Positions 1-5,369 of a stretch of 5,746 nucleotides of DNA are shown piece after piece. A model generated the notes under the pieces. The model saw only the letters and a list, made by a program, of their open reading frames with translations, ran no database searches and had not been told where the DNA came from. The translations under genes were made by a program, and so were the position numbers. This stretch comes from an uncultured Collinsella sp. (GTDB lineage: Bacteria; Actinomycetota; Coriobacteriia; Coriobacteriales; Coriobacteriaceae). The number at the start of each line of letters is the position of its first letter. Within the stretch, counting starts at the first letter, position 1. The stretch is taken from contig CABUTL010000106.1 in assembly GCA_902494375.1 (NCBI GenBank), positions 1 through 5,746 on the forward strand, given 5' to 3'.

Positions 1-51
1 CACAAACGTGAGGCGGGCCGTTATCGTTTGAGCAATCATGCAGCGACGTGA
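1..51 (+). other. possible C-terminal tail of a plus-strand gene entering from the left edge
   Basis: Frame 1 is open from the edge and encodes 16 residues (HKREAGRYRLSNHAAT) before a TGA at 49-51. If real, this gene would converge on the DegV gene with only 9 bases between the two stop codons. Sixteen residues are too few to name a family or exclude chance. The opposite strand also has an ATG at 39-37 that stays open to the edge, but no Shine-Dalgarno site precedes it. No terminator hairpin with a T-run is visible in bases 1-60 for either direction. Confidence 0.2.
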
Positions 52-60
52 TGGGGCAAA

Positions 61-951
61 TTAATCCACGCGCTTGTCGCCCATAAAGAAGAGCGCCACC
101 GTACCAGGTCCGGTATGCGAGCCAATCAGAGTACCGATGTCATTGATCTCAATCTTGCCTTTAAGCTGCGGAACCTGTTCCTCAATCAGCGCCGCAACTG
201 CCTCGGCATCCTCGCGGCACGCCGAGTGCGACATGATGCACTTACCCGAATAATCCGCACCGTCCTGCACGTGTGCCATCATGGTCTTGGCCATCTCGGA
301 AATCGCACGCTTCTTAGTGCGAATCTTCTCACATGGTGACAGCTTGCCGTCGCAATCGACCGTCATAAGCGGGCAAATCTTAAGCGCCGTGCCGATGATC
401 GCGCTCGCGGCCGAAATGCGACCGCCGCGCAGGTAGCTCGACAGATCGGTCGAGAAGAACCAGTGGTGCAGGTTGAGTTTGTGCTCCTCGATCCAGGCAG
501 CCGTCTCGTCGAGTGAAGCCCCGCTATCGCGCACGTCGGCGGCATATTCCAGCAACAGGCCAAAGCCCGAAGACGCCGCCAGCGAATCGACGACGCGCAC
601 CTTGCCGCCCTGGGGATAGCGATCCGCGAGCATCTGCGCCGCAACGCAGGCCGATCCATACGTGCCCGAAATGCCCGACGACAACGTCAGGTGCAGCACG
701 TCTTTACCCTCGGCAACAAACGGCTCCCAAAACTCCTCGTACTCACCCACGCTCACCTGAGACGTCTTGGGCATGGCGCCCGCGGCAATCTGGGCAAAAA
801 ACTTGTCCGGCGTAATCGACTGATACAGATCGTCCGTATAGACAACATCGTCGATCTCGTAATGAAAACACACGACAGGGATATTGCGCGACGCAAAGAA
901 CTCACGGGTTCGGTCGGCGGCGGATTCACAGGTCAGGACAAAATCACTCAT
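61..951 (-). CDS. DegV family (FakB-like) fatty-acid-binding protein
   Basis: This encodes a 296-residue DegV-family protein, the usual family length. Proteins of this family bind one fatty acid; in Gram-positive bacteria the FakB members present it in the cytoplasm to the kinase FakA, and the acyl-phosphate feeds phospholipid synthesis. Visible family landmarks, counted from the chosen start, are TSQVS (63-67), the TLSSGISGTY loop (89-98) in the ligand-binding region, VVDS (110-113), RGGRIS (165-170), LKICPL (180-185) and the C-terminal GSHTGPGT (277-284). An in-frame ATG lies six codons upstream at 969, but AAGGAG sits between the two, six bases before the ATG at 951, which decides the start. 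No fakA gene is in the window, so whether this copy serves FakA cannot be said. It is transcribed divergently from fbp. Confidence 0.93.
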   Translation of the reverse strand: MSDFVLTCESAADRTREFFASRNIPVVCFHYEIDDVVYTDDLYQSITPDKFFAQIAAGAMPKTSQVSVGEYEEFWEPFVAEGKDVLHLTLSSGISGTYGSACVAAQMLADRYPQGGKVRVVDSLAASSGFGLLLEYAADVRDSGASLDETAAWIEEHKLNLHHWFFSTDLSSYLRGGRISAASAIIGTALKICPLMTVDCDGKLSPCEKIRTKKRAISEMAKTMMAHVQDGADYSGKCIMSHSACREDAEAVAALIEEQVPQLKGKIEINDIGTLIGSHTGPGTVALFFMGDKRVD

Positions 952-957
952 ATGAGG
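952..957 (-). promoter_or_regulatory. six-base spacer after the AAGGAG ribosome binding site of the DegV gene
   Basis: On the minus strand AAGGAG (963-958) is followed by six bases (957-952) and then ATG at 951. The site lies inside the longer reading frame that begins at 969, so it argues for the shorter protein starting MSDFVL. Confidence 0.8.
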
Positions 958-979
958 CTCCTTACTCATTGCTGCGCAA

Positions 980-988
980 ATTATCGCA
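980..988 (-). promoter_or_regulatory. candidate extended -10 promoter element for the DegV gene
   Basis: Read on the minus strand, the sequence is TGCGATAAT, which matches the extended -10 pattern TGnTATAAT except for one base in the hexamer. It would start transcription roughly 20-25 bases before the chosen start codon, leaving just room for the AAGGAG site. The -35 position 17-18 bases further up has no good TTGACA match (TACCGT or GTACCG), so this is only a candidate. Confidence 0.35.
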
Positions 989-996
989 CAGTGAGC

Positions 997-1131
997 CTAC
1001 ATACGGTACATATGTCCACTATTTACCAAATCGAACCAAAAATAGCGAACATCTTTACCACCATCGTCTCCACCGACCCCACGCATAAATATCTGAGAAA
1101 ACACCCTCTGTTGTCTCCACTCAACCGCCAT
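997..1131 (-). CDS. possible 44-residue small protein upstream of the DegV gene
   Basis: An ATG at 1131 opens 44 codons ending in TAG at 999-997. GAGGT, a good Shine-Dalgarno match, precedes it, with five bases between GAGG and the ATG. The product starts MAVEWRQQRVFSQIF, has a Gly/Asp-rich middle (GVGGDDGGK, 18-26) and an aromatic stretch VRYFWFDLV (28-36); it has no signal peptide or membrane helix. It would lie 45 bases upstream of the DegV gene on the same strand. Against it, the codons include AGA, AGG, ATA and TTG, which are unlike the GC-rich usage of the neighbouring genes, and I recognise no family. It may be a chance ORF or a leader. Confidence 0.25.
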   Translation of the reverse strand: MAVEWRQQRVFSQIFMRGVGGDDGGKDVRYFWFDLVNSGHMYRM

Positions 1132-1214
1132 ATCTACCTCAACTAAATCGATTTACCAAACCGTTCAGCCGACAATTCAGCCGCTGGCGCAAAATCGAAA
1201 CAAAAGCGGCGCAT

Positions 1215-1244
1215 ACTGATAAACGTTTGACGCTGTTTATCAGT
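1215..1244. promoter_or_regulatory. 10-bp perfect inverted repeat upstream of fbp (operator or leader hairpin)
   Basis: ACTGATAAAC (1215-1224) and GTTTATCAGT (1235-1244) are perfect reverse complements separated by 10 bases, so the half-sites are 20 bp apart, about two helical turns. That geometry suits a dimeric transcription factor. The repeat ends 15 bases before the fbp ribosome binding site. A run of four T begins at its last base (1244-1247), so a weak terminator or attenuator hairpin is the alternative, but the stem is AT-rich and the T-run short. The regulator is unknown. Confidence 0.5.
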
Positions 1245-1259
1245 TTTACCAGCCCCATC

Positions 1260-1265
1260 GGAAGG
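1260..1265 (+). promoter_or_regulatory. ribosome binding site of fbp
   Basis: GGAAGG lies six bases before the ATG at 1272. The same frame could begin at a TTG at 1227, but that TTG lies in the inverted repeat's loop and has no comparable site, so the ATG is preferred. Confidence 0.75.
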
Positions 1266-1271
1266 TGTTTC

Positions 1272-3188
1272 ATGGTCGCATTCGATCGCAACCCGCAAGA
1301 CTTCAAGTATCTGCGCCTGCTGTCGAGACAGTTCCCCACCGAACAATCCGCATTTACCGAGATTATCAACCTCTCGGCCATCCTCAACCTACCCAAGGGC
1401 ACCGAGCATTTTATGAGCGACGTGCACGGCGAGTACGAAGCCTTTATGCACATCCTCAACAACTGCTCGGGCGTCGTGCGCGAACATGTCGACGAGATCT
1501 TTGGCGACACGCTCACCTTTGACGAAAAGGGCGAGCTGTGCACGCTCATCTACTACCCGCGCGAGAAGATCGAGCTGGTCCGCAGCCAGCGCGAGGACTC
1601 GCCCACCTGGTACAAGACGATGCTTGACCAGCTCATCATGGTCGCTCGCTCGCTTTCAAGCCGCTACACGCGCTCCAAGGTGCGTAAGGCCATCCCGCGC
1701 GACTACGCCTATATCATCGACGAGTTGTTGCACACGCACCCGGACGAGAACAACTATCGCGTGCGCTATCACGAGCGCATCGTGGAGTCCATCCTGGAGA
1801 CCGCCAGCGCCGACGACTTTATCGAGTCGCTCGCTTCGCTCATCAAGCGCCTGGCCGTCGACCACCTGCACCTGGTGGGCGATATCTTCGACCGCGGCGG
1901 CGGCGCGGCCAAGATTATGGACCGCCTGCTCACCTACCATTCGCTCGACATCCAGTGGGGCAACCACGACCTGCTGTGGATGGGCGCTGCGGCCGGTGAG
2001 CCCGCCTGCATCGCCACGGTATTGCGCAACAACCTACGCTACGACAACTACGAGATCCTGGAGAACGACTACGGCATCTCGCTGCGTGAGCTTGTCGCCT
2101 TTGCCGATGCCACCTACACCGCCGGTGAGTCCATCACCCCGCTGATCAAGGCCATCAACGTGCTGCTCTTTAAGCTCGAGGGCCAGATTATCCAGCGCCA
2201 CCCCGAGTTCGATATGACCAACCGCCTGTTACTCGACAAGATCGAACACGACACCGGCACGGTCACGCTCGCCGACGGCAGCGTGTGGCCGCTCACGACC
2301 AACGACTTCCCCACCGTCGACCCGGCGGACCCCTATACGCTCACGCCCCAGGAGCAGCACATCATCGACAAGCTCGTGTCCGAGTTTGTCACCGCCGATC
2401 ACCTGCATCGCCATATCGATTTCCTCTATTCCCACGGCTCGATGTACAAGGTCGCCAACGGCAACCTGCTCTTCCACGGCTGCGTTCCGCTCAACGAAGA
2501 CGGCACCTTTAGCAGCATGAACTGTCTGGGCACCTGGCACGCCGGGCGCGATTATCTCGATTTTTGCGACCACATCGCCCGCCGCGCCTGGCGCGTGGGC
2601 GACCGCGACGCTCTCGACTGGATGTGGTACCTGTGGATTGGCTTTAACTCGCCCGCCAGCGGACGCCTGGTGCGTACCTTTGAGCGCGCCTATATCGCCG
2701 ATAAGAGCACCTGGGTCGAGCCGATGGACCCATACTTTACGCTTACCAAGTCGCCCTCGGTCTGCGACGACATCATGCGCGAGTTTGGCGTCGCGCCCAT
2801 GGCATGTTCGCCGACCGGCCACATCATCAACGGCCACACGCCCGTTAAAACCACCAAGGGTGAGCAGCCCATCCGCGCCGAGGGCAAGCTACTGGTCATC
2901 GATGGCGGCTTCTGCCGCGCCTACCACCCCAAGACGGGTATCGCCGGCTATACGCTCATCTCGAGCTCGCGCGGCTGCCGCCTCAAGTCGCACCGGGCCT
3001 TTACGACAGTCGCCGAGGCACTCACGCGCAACGTGGACATCGAGAGCGAGACCAACCGTTTTGACCAAGCAGACCGTCGCCGCATGGTGAGCGACACCGA
3101 TACTGGCGCCAAGATTCGCAGCCAGATCCAGGACCTGCGCCAGCTGCTCGATGCATATAGAAACGGTGCTATCGAGGAGCGCGCCTAG
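1272..3188 (+). CDS. fbp: class III fructose-1,6-bisphosphatase
   Basis: This encodes a 638-residue class III fructose-1,6-bisphosphatase, which hydrolyses fructose-1,6-bisphosphate to fructose-6-phosphate and phosphate in cytoplasmic gluconeogenesis. The length fits the family (the Bacillus subtilis enzyme is about 670 residues). Metallophosphatase metal-site motifs appear in order: SDVHGEYEAF (49-58), GDIFDRGGG (203-211), GNHDLLWMG (230-238), the His of LFHG (400-403) and NGHTPVK (520-526), followed by VIDGG (542-546). These are the residues expected to hold the two metal ions, so the enzyme looks intact. B. subtilis Fbp is Mn-dependent and is controlled by AMP and phosphoenolpyruvate; the same here is inference. 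Class III is typical of Firmicutes and also occurs in Coriobacteriia, whereas most actinobacteria use the class II GlpX. A structured 78-base gap separates it from the first GtrA gene on the same strand, so read-through into that gene is possible. Confidence 0.97.
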   Translation: MVAFDRNPQDFKYLRLLSRQFPTEQSAFTEIINLSAILNLPKGTEHFMSDVHGEYEAFMHILNNCSGVVREHVDEIFGDTLTFDEKGELCTLIYYPREKIELVRSQREDSPTWYKTMLDQLIMVARSLSSRYTRSKVRKAIPRDYAYIIDELLHTHPDENNYRVRYHERIVESILETASADDFIESLASLIKRLAVDHLHLVGDIFDRGGGAAKIMDRLLTYHSLDIQWGNHDLLWMGAAAGEPACIATVLRNNLRYDNYEILENDYGISLRELVAFADATYTAGESITPLIKAINVLLFKLEGQIIQRHPEFDMTNRLLLDKIEHDTGTVTLADGSVWPLTTNDFPTVDPADPYTLTPQEQHIIDKLVSEFVTADHLHRHIDFLYSHGSMYKVANGNLLFHGCVPLNEDGTFSSMNCLGTWHAGRDYLDFCDHIARRAWRVGDRDALDWMWYLWIGFNSPASGRLVRTFERAYIADKSTWVEPMDPYFTLTKSPSVCDDIMREFGVAPMACSPTGHIINGHTPVKTTKGEQPIRAEGKLLVIDGGFCRAYHPKTGIAGYTLISSSRGCRLKSHRAFTTVAEALTRNVDIESETNRFDQADRRRMVSDTDTGAKIRSQIQDLRQLLDAYRNGAIEERA

Positions 3189-3194
3189 CACCAC

Positions 3195-3237
3195 CCGCGG
3201 GGATTGGCTAAACTTGCTAAGTTTGTCATCCCCGCGG
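3195..3237 (+). promoter_or_regulatory. long stem-loop just after the fbp stop codon
   Basis: CCGCGGGGAT (3195-3204) pairs perfectly with ATCCCCGCGG (3228-3237). Inside, GGC (3206-3208) can pair with GTC (3225-3227, one G-U pair) and AAACTT (3210-3215) with AAGTTT (3219-3224), leaving a GCT loop and two single-T bulges. This makes about 19 base pairs beginning six bases after the fbp stop. No T-run follows, so it is not a classical intrinsic terminator; mRNA 3' end protection, processing or attenuation before the GtrA gene are the plausible roles. Confidence 0.6.
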
Positions 3238-3249
3238 CGCTTCGGCGCC
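3236..3249 (+). promoter_or_regulatory. cUUCGg tetraloop hairpin before the first GtrA gene
   Basis: GGCGC (3236-3240), TTCG (3241-3244) and GCGCC (3245-3249) form a five-base-pair stem closed by C-G around a UUCG loop, one of the most stable tetraloops. Its first two bases are also the last two of the preceding stem, so the two structures compete slightly or stack end to end. It finishes six bases before the AAGGCAGG ribosome binding site. Confidence 0.5.
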
Positions 3250-3254
3250 AGCTT

Positions 3255-3262
3255 AAGGCAGG
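3255..3262 (+). promoter_or_regulatory. ribosome binding site of the first GtrA gene
   Basis: AAGGCAGG ends four bases, and its AAGG core eight bases, before the ATG at 3267. The alternative in-frame TTG at 3204 lies inside the large stem-loop and would add 21 residues not needed for a GtrA fold. Confidence 0.6.
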
Positions 3263-3266
3263 TACC

Positions 3267-3662
3267 ATGCAAAAGCTCCTTGCGCAGATCATGAAATTTG
3301 GCGTCGTCGGTGTCATTGCCACGGTTATCGACTTTGGCATTATGAATCTGCTCCACTACGGTCTGGGCCTCAACATCCTAATCGCCAACACCAGCGGCTT
3401 TATCATCTCGCTCATCTTTAACTACCTCGCAAGCATGAAATACGTGTTTGCGCACAAGGAAGGCATGAGCCGCCGCCGCGAGTTCATCATCTTTGTCGTG
3501 CTGTCCGTAATCGGTTTGGCGCTCAACGACGGTATCGTGCTGACACTCAACGCCGGTCTGGGGCTCGAGGCCAATATCGCCAAGATCTGCGCCACCGCGC
3601 TTGTCATGGTCTACAACTTTGTGACCCGCAAGATCTTCCTGGAGGGCGACGAGACAAAATAG
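3267..3662 (+). CDS. GtrA family membrane protein (first copy)
   Basis: This encodes a 131-residue, four-helix membrane protein of the GtrA family, the normal size for the family. GtrA-type proteins are thought to translocate lipid-linked sugars, such as undecaprenyl-phosphate glucose, across the cytoplasmic membrane for modification of surface polysaccharides or teichoic acids. The start KFGVVGVIATVIDFG (10-24) is typical of the family; helices are at about 9-31, 35-56, 73-95 and 100-120. Between helices 2 and 3 is a positively charged loop with SMKYVF (56-61) and EGMSRRREF (65-73), and RKIFLEG (121-127) lies near the end. It follows fbp on the same strand and precedes a paralogue with which it shares roughly half of about 120 aligned residues by my hand count. 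No gtrB-like glycosyltransferase is in the window, so the substrate is unknown. Confidence 0.88.
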   Translation: MQKLLAQIMKFGVVGVIATVIDFGIMNLLHYGLGLNILIANTSGFIISLIFNYLASMKYVFAHKEGMSRRREFIIFVVLSVIGLALNDGIVLTLNAGLGLEANIAKICATALVMVYNFVTRKIFLEGDETK

Positions 3663-3683
3663 CTCGAAACCCCTGCAGCATTA

Positions 3684-3733
3684 CGGCGCCCACGGACGAC
3701 GCGCACTCAGCGCAGTATCGTCCGTGGGTGTCG
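3684..3733 (+). terminator. strong stem-loop after the first GtrA gene, terminator-like but without a good T-run
   Basis: CCCACGGACGA (3689-3699) pairs perfectly with TCGTCCGTGGG (3718-3728), and the stem continues outward to 3684/3733 with two G-U pairs, giving 16 base pairs. The loop can itself form GCGC (3701-3704) with GCGC (3710-3713). It begins 21 bases after the stop codon. Only CTCGTTT follows, so termination would be weak or factor-dependent; protection of the mRNA end is the alternative. Confidence 0.5.
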
Positions 3734-3745
3734 CTCGTTTACGGG

Positions 3746-3784
3746 CAAATTTTCAACGTTTACGGATTAGCTCTTGAAAATTTG
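3746..3784. promoter_or_regulatory. 11-bp perfect inverted repeat upstream of the second GtrA gene
   Basis: CAAATTTTCAA (3746-3756) and TTGAAAATTTG (3774-3784) are perfect reverse complements separated by 17 bases, with half-sites 28 bp apart. The right half lies 10 bases before TATAGT, covering the -35 area, which suggests an operator. As RNA it could also form an AT-rich hairpin, but no T-run follows. No regulator gene is nearby. Confidence 0.5.
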
Positions 3785-3793
3785 ACGAGTTCG

Positions 3794-3799
3794 TATAGT
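3794..3799 (+). promoter_or_regulatory. candidate -10 box for the second GtrA gene
   Basis: TATAGT matches the -10 consensus at five of six bases, in the AT-rich gap between the two GtrA genes. TTGAAA at 3774-3779 would be the -35, but the spacing is only 14 bases, shorter than usual, so an activator-dependent or different promoter is possible. Transcription would begin near 3806, giving a leader of about 75 bases. Confidence 0.4.
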
Positions 3800-3869
3800 T
3801 CTTGGCAAAGACCTTACGTTTCCCTTGCAAAAGATCTAAAGTATCCCCTGCTCGATTCATCAACGCATT

Positions 3870-3878
3870 GGATGTGAT
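3870..3878 (+). promoter_or_regulatory. ribosome binding site that decides the GTG start of the second GtrA gene
   Basis: GGATGTGAT differs by one base from the extended Shine-Dalgarno sequence GGAGGTGAT. Its GGATG core ends seven bases before the GTG at 3882. The nearby ATG at 3872 is followed at once by TGA and cannot be the start. Confidence 0.65.
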
Positions 3879-3881
3879 TAC

Positions 3882-4289
3882 GTGCGCAAGGCGCTGGCAC
3901 AACCTCATACCAAGCAGTTCCTCAAGTTTGCCGTCGTGGGTCTTATCTCCTTTGGCATCGACTGGGGCATGCTCATTGCGCTCGTCGAGCTGTTCCACCT
4001 CGACTTTTTGATGAGCACCACGGTTTCGTTTATCACGTCCGTCGTGGTCAACTACTGGCTCAGCATGAAGTACGTGTTCGACCACCGCGAGGGCATGAGC
4101 CGCAAGCGCGAGTTCACGATCTTCACCATCCTGTCGGTGATCGGCCTGGGCCTCAACGACCTGTACATGTTTGTGGGCGTCACGTTTTTGAGCATCGGCT
4201 ACCAGGCCATGAAGGCCATCGCCACGTTCCTCGTCACCTGGTACAACTACTTCAGCCGCCGCTTCTTCCTCGAGGGCGCACGGTCATAG
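3882..4289 (+). CDS. GtrA family membrane protein (second copy)
   Basis: This encodes a 135-residue GtrA-family protein with a GTG start. As in its neighbour, there are four likely membrane helices, at about 14-36, 41-62, 77-99 and 104-126. Family features are LKFAVVGLISFGIDWG (14-29), SMKYVF (61-66), EGMSRKREF (70-78), LSVIGLGLND (84-93) and RRFFLEG (126-132). The strongest match to the first copy is the loop and third helix (SMKYVF through LND); the first and last helices have diverged, which suggests different lipid-linked substrates or hetero-oligomer partners. That is inference. It has its own candidate promoter and operator-like repeat in a 219-base gap, and a strong terminator follows it, so it can be expressed separately from the first copy. 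Confidence 0.88.
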   Translation: MRKALAQPHTKQFLKFAVVGLISFGIDWGMLIALVELFHLDFLMSTTVSFITSVVVNYWLSMKYVFDHREGMSRKREFTIFTILSVIGLGLNDLYMFVGVTFLSIGYQAMKAIATFLVTWYNYFSRRFFLEGARS

Positions 4290-4315
4290 TCGATTCACTA
4301 TTTGCTTGAATGTAT

Positions 4316-4350
4316 AACCGGTTGGAATTCCCGTTCCAACCGGTTTTTTT
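4316..4350 (+). terminator. intrinsic terminator of the second GtrA gene
   Basis: AACCGGTTGGAA (4316-4327) pairs perfectly with TTCCAACCGGTT (4334-4345) around a six-base loop, and a run of seven T (4344-4350) follows. It begins 27 bases after the stop codon and ends the plus-strand block. Confidence 0.93.
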
Positions 4351-4389
4351 GTTTGCAGAGAGACCCGGCGACCCAGTCCCATTCGCATG

Positions 4390-4427
4390 AAAAACGGGCG
4401 GTCCGGATGTTGGTCCGAACCGCCCGT
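4390..4427 (-). terminator. intrinsic terminator of the minus-strand DUF4430 gene
   Basis: The arms 4427-4414 and 4407-4394 form a 14-base-pair, very GC-rich stem with one U-G pair in the minus-strand RNA and a six-base loop, followed by five U (4394-4390). The unpaired C-A at that position on the plus strand supports minus-strand use. It lies 23 bases after the DUF4430 stop codon and faces the plus-strand terminator. Confidence 0.88.
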
Positions 4428-4449
4428 CTGGCGCGCTATGTCGAGGCCT

Positions 4450-5358
4450 CTAGCCCGTTACGTAATACCAAACAACGTTGTCGCCATTGGAGAGAACGTA
4501 GTTACTGCAGGCCGTCATGGGCGTTGTGCCGTTGACGGAGTACATCCAGCCGCTCGTGCCGCCGTACTGTTTCTCGGCCAAACCACCAATCGCGGAGACA
4601 TACGTACCGTACGACGAGCCATGTGCGTTGACAGAAAGGCCCAGCGCGCACAGGGCATCGTAGACGGTAGCGCCTTCGTTAAAGGTAAAGGTGCCACCAG
4701 AGGACACGGGATTGCCCACAGCGCTCGATGTGACCGAAACCGTCACCGTAACGTAGTTGGACTCCTGTGAGCCGCTTTGGCTGCCCGAGGAGGCGTTTCC
4801 ACCATTAGAGGATGAGGCTCCATCAGACGACTGGCCACCGCCCGAAGAAGCACCGCCAGACGCATTGGAAGTATCACCGGCTCCCGTATTTTGGGCAGCG
4901 GATTTATCGCCAGACTTCTTGCCATCCTTGCCTTCGGACTTTTTGCCATCCGAGCCCTTGTTTGACTCCTTGTTTGAAGACTCGGAATCGTCCTTGGACT
5001 TGGACTCATCAGAATGCTTGGACTCATCTTTTGCGTCATTCGATGACTTGGAATCCTTGGAACTGGCCTCGCCCGAAGTCGTAGTCGAGCCAGACACCTT
5101 GGTGTCCTTGGTGACGACGCTCTCCCCCGTCACGGTCTGAATGATCCAGTCGATAGACCAGGCACCGCTTGTGGAAGGATGGACGAAACCCAGCGAGACG
5201 ACGATCAGAATGGTGCACGCGGCAGTCAGAACGCCGAGGAGCGCCTTGCGGCGAGGGGCGGACGCCGCCGAAGCGGCGCCCTTTTGCTTTGCATTGTCAA
5301 GCTGGATAAACGAGGAATCTGGTTGCTTGGGGTCAGCGTCCTTGGATTTATTGGACAC
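4450..5358 (-). CDS. membrane-anchored DUF4430 (transcobalamin-like C-terminal) protein with Ser/Asp/Lys stalk
   Basis: This encodes 302 residues. A polar, positively charged cytoplasmic segment (1-37) precedes one membrane helix (about 38-60, LLGVLTAACTILIVVSLGF), which should act as an uncleaved anchor. A low-complexity stalk follows (about 80-200): first Lys/Asp/Ser-rich, then Gly/Ser/Asn-rich. The C-terminal domain (about 202-300) matches DUF4430: YVTVTVSV, GATVYDALCALGL (229-241), GGTSGWMYSVNG (266-277) and a final NGDNVVWYYV. DUF4430 resembles the beta domain of transcobalamin-type proteins and occurs in secreted bacterial proteins; ligand binding here is inference. Cys237 and Cys284 could form a disulfide. 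A GTG at 5358 is preferred because AGGTGA lies five bases before it; an in-frame GTG at 5367, directly against the upstream stop, would add three residues. Co-transcription with the upstream gene is nearly certain. Confidence 0.85.
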   Translation of the reverse strand: MSNKSKDADPKQPDSSFIQLDNAKQKGAASAASAPRRKALLGVLTAACTILIVVSLGFVHPSTSGAWSIDWIIQTVTGESVVTKDTKVSGSTTTSGEASSKDSKSSNDAKDESKHSDESKSKDDSESSNKESNKGSDGKKSEGKDGKKSGDKSAAQNTGAGDTSNASGGASSGGGQSSDGASSSNGGNASSGSQSGSQESNYVTVTVSVTSSAVGNPVSSGGTFTFNEGATVYDALCALGLSVNAHGSSYGTYVSAIGGLAEKQYGGTSGWMYSVNGTTPMTACSNYVLSNGDNVVWYYVTG

Positions 5359-5363
5359 AGCCC

Positions 5364-5369
5364 TCACCT
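5364..5369 (-). promoter_or_regulatory. AGGTGA ribosome binding site overlapping the upstream stop codon
   Basis: Read on the minus strand, AGGTGA (5369-5364) begins inside the TAG stop (5370-5368) of the upstream gene and lies five bases before the GTG at 5358. This arrangement suggests translational coupling and argues against the GTG at 5367, which has no Shine-Dalgarno site of its own. Confidence 0.5.

Larger units (their letters stand above)
952..1271. other. divergent intergenic region between the DegV gene and fbp
   Basis: This 320-base stretch is richer in A and T than the flanking genes. It contains the DegV ribosome binding site and candidate -10, the small minus-strand ORF, an AAATCGATTT palindrome (1145-1154), ATTTACCAAA occurring twice (1021-1030 and 1151-1160), TTCAGCCG occurring twice 12 bases apart (1164-1171 and 1176-1183), and the 10-bp inverted repeat at 1215-1244. 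I found no convincing -35/-10 pair for fbp and no recognisable riboswitch. Confidence 0.6.

Noticed and set aside
1..39. Minus-strand gene start at ATG 39 running off the left edge
   Set aside because: No Shine-Dalgarno site precedes it and only 13 codons are visible.
691..1146. Plus-strand reading frame of 151 codons across the DegV 5' end and the intergenic region
   Set aside because: Most of it is antisense to the well-supported DegV gene, it has no family features, and its composition is that of a shadow frame.
1227..1232. TTGACG as a -35 box for fbp
   Set aside because: No -10-like hexamer lies 16-18 bases downstream, and the resulting start site would fall at or after the ribosome binding site.
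1227..1271. Upstream TTG start for fbp
   Set aside because: It lies in the loop of the inverted repeat with no Shine-Dalgarno site, whereas GGAAGG precedes the ATG at 1272 at correct spacing.
1139..1549. Minus-strand 136-codon frame covering the fbp start
   Set aside because: It is antisense to conserved fbp sequence including the SDVHGEY motif, and the product is unrecognisable.
3204..3266. Upstream TTG start for the first GtrA protein
   Set aside because: The extension lies within two stem-loops and adds residues before the usual GtrA N-terminus; the ATG at 3267 has a better ribosome binding site.
4757..5140. Plus-strand 127-codon acidic frame (Ser/Asp/Leu-rich)
   Set aside because: It is the antisense reading of the Lys/Asp/Ser stalk of the DUF4430 gene; repetitive codons keep the opposite frame open by chance.
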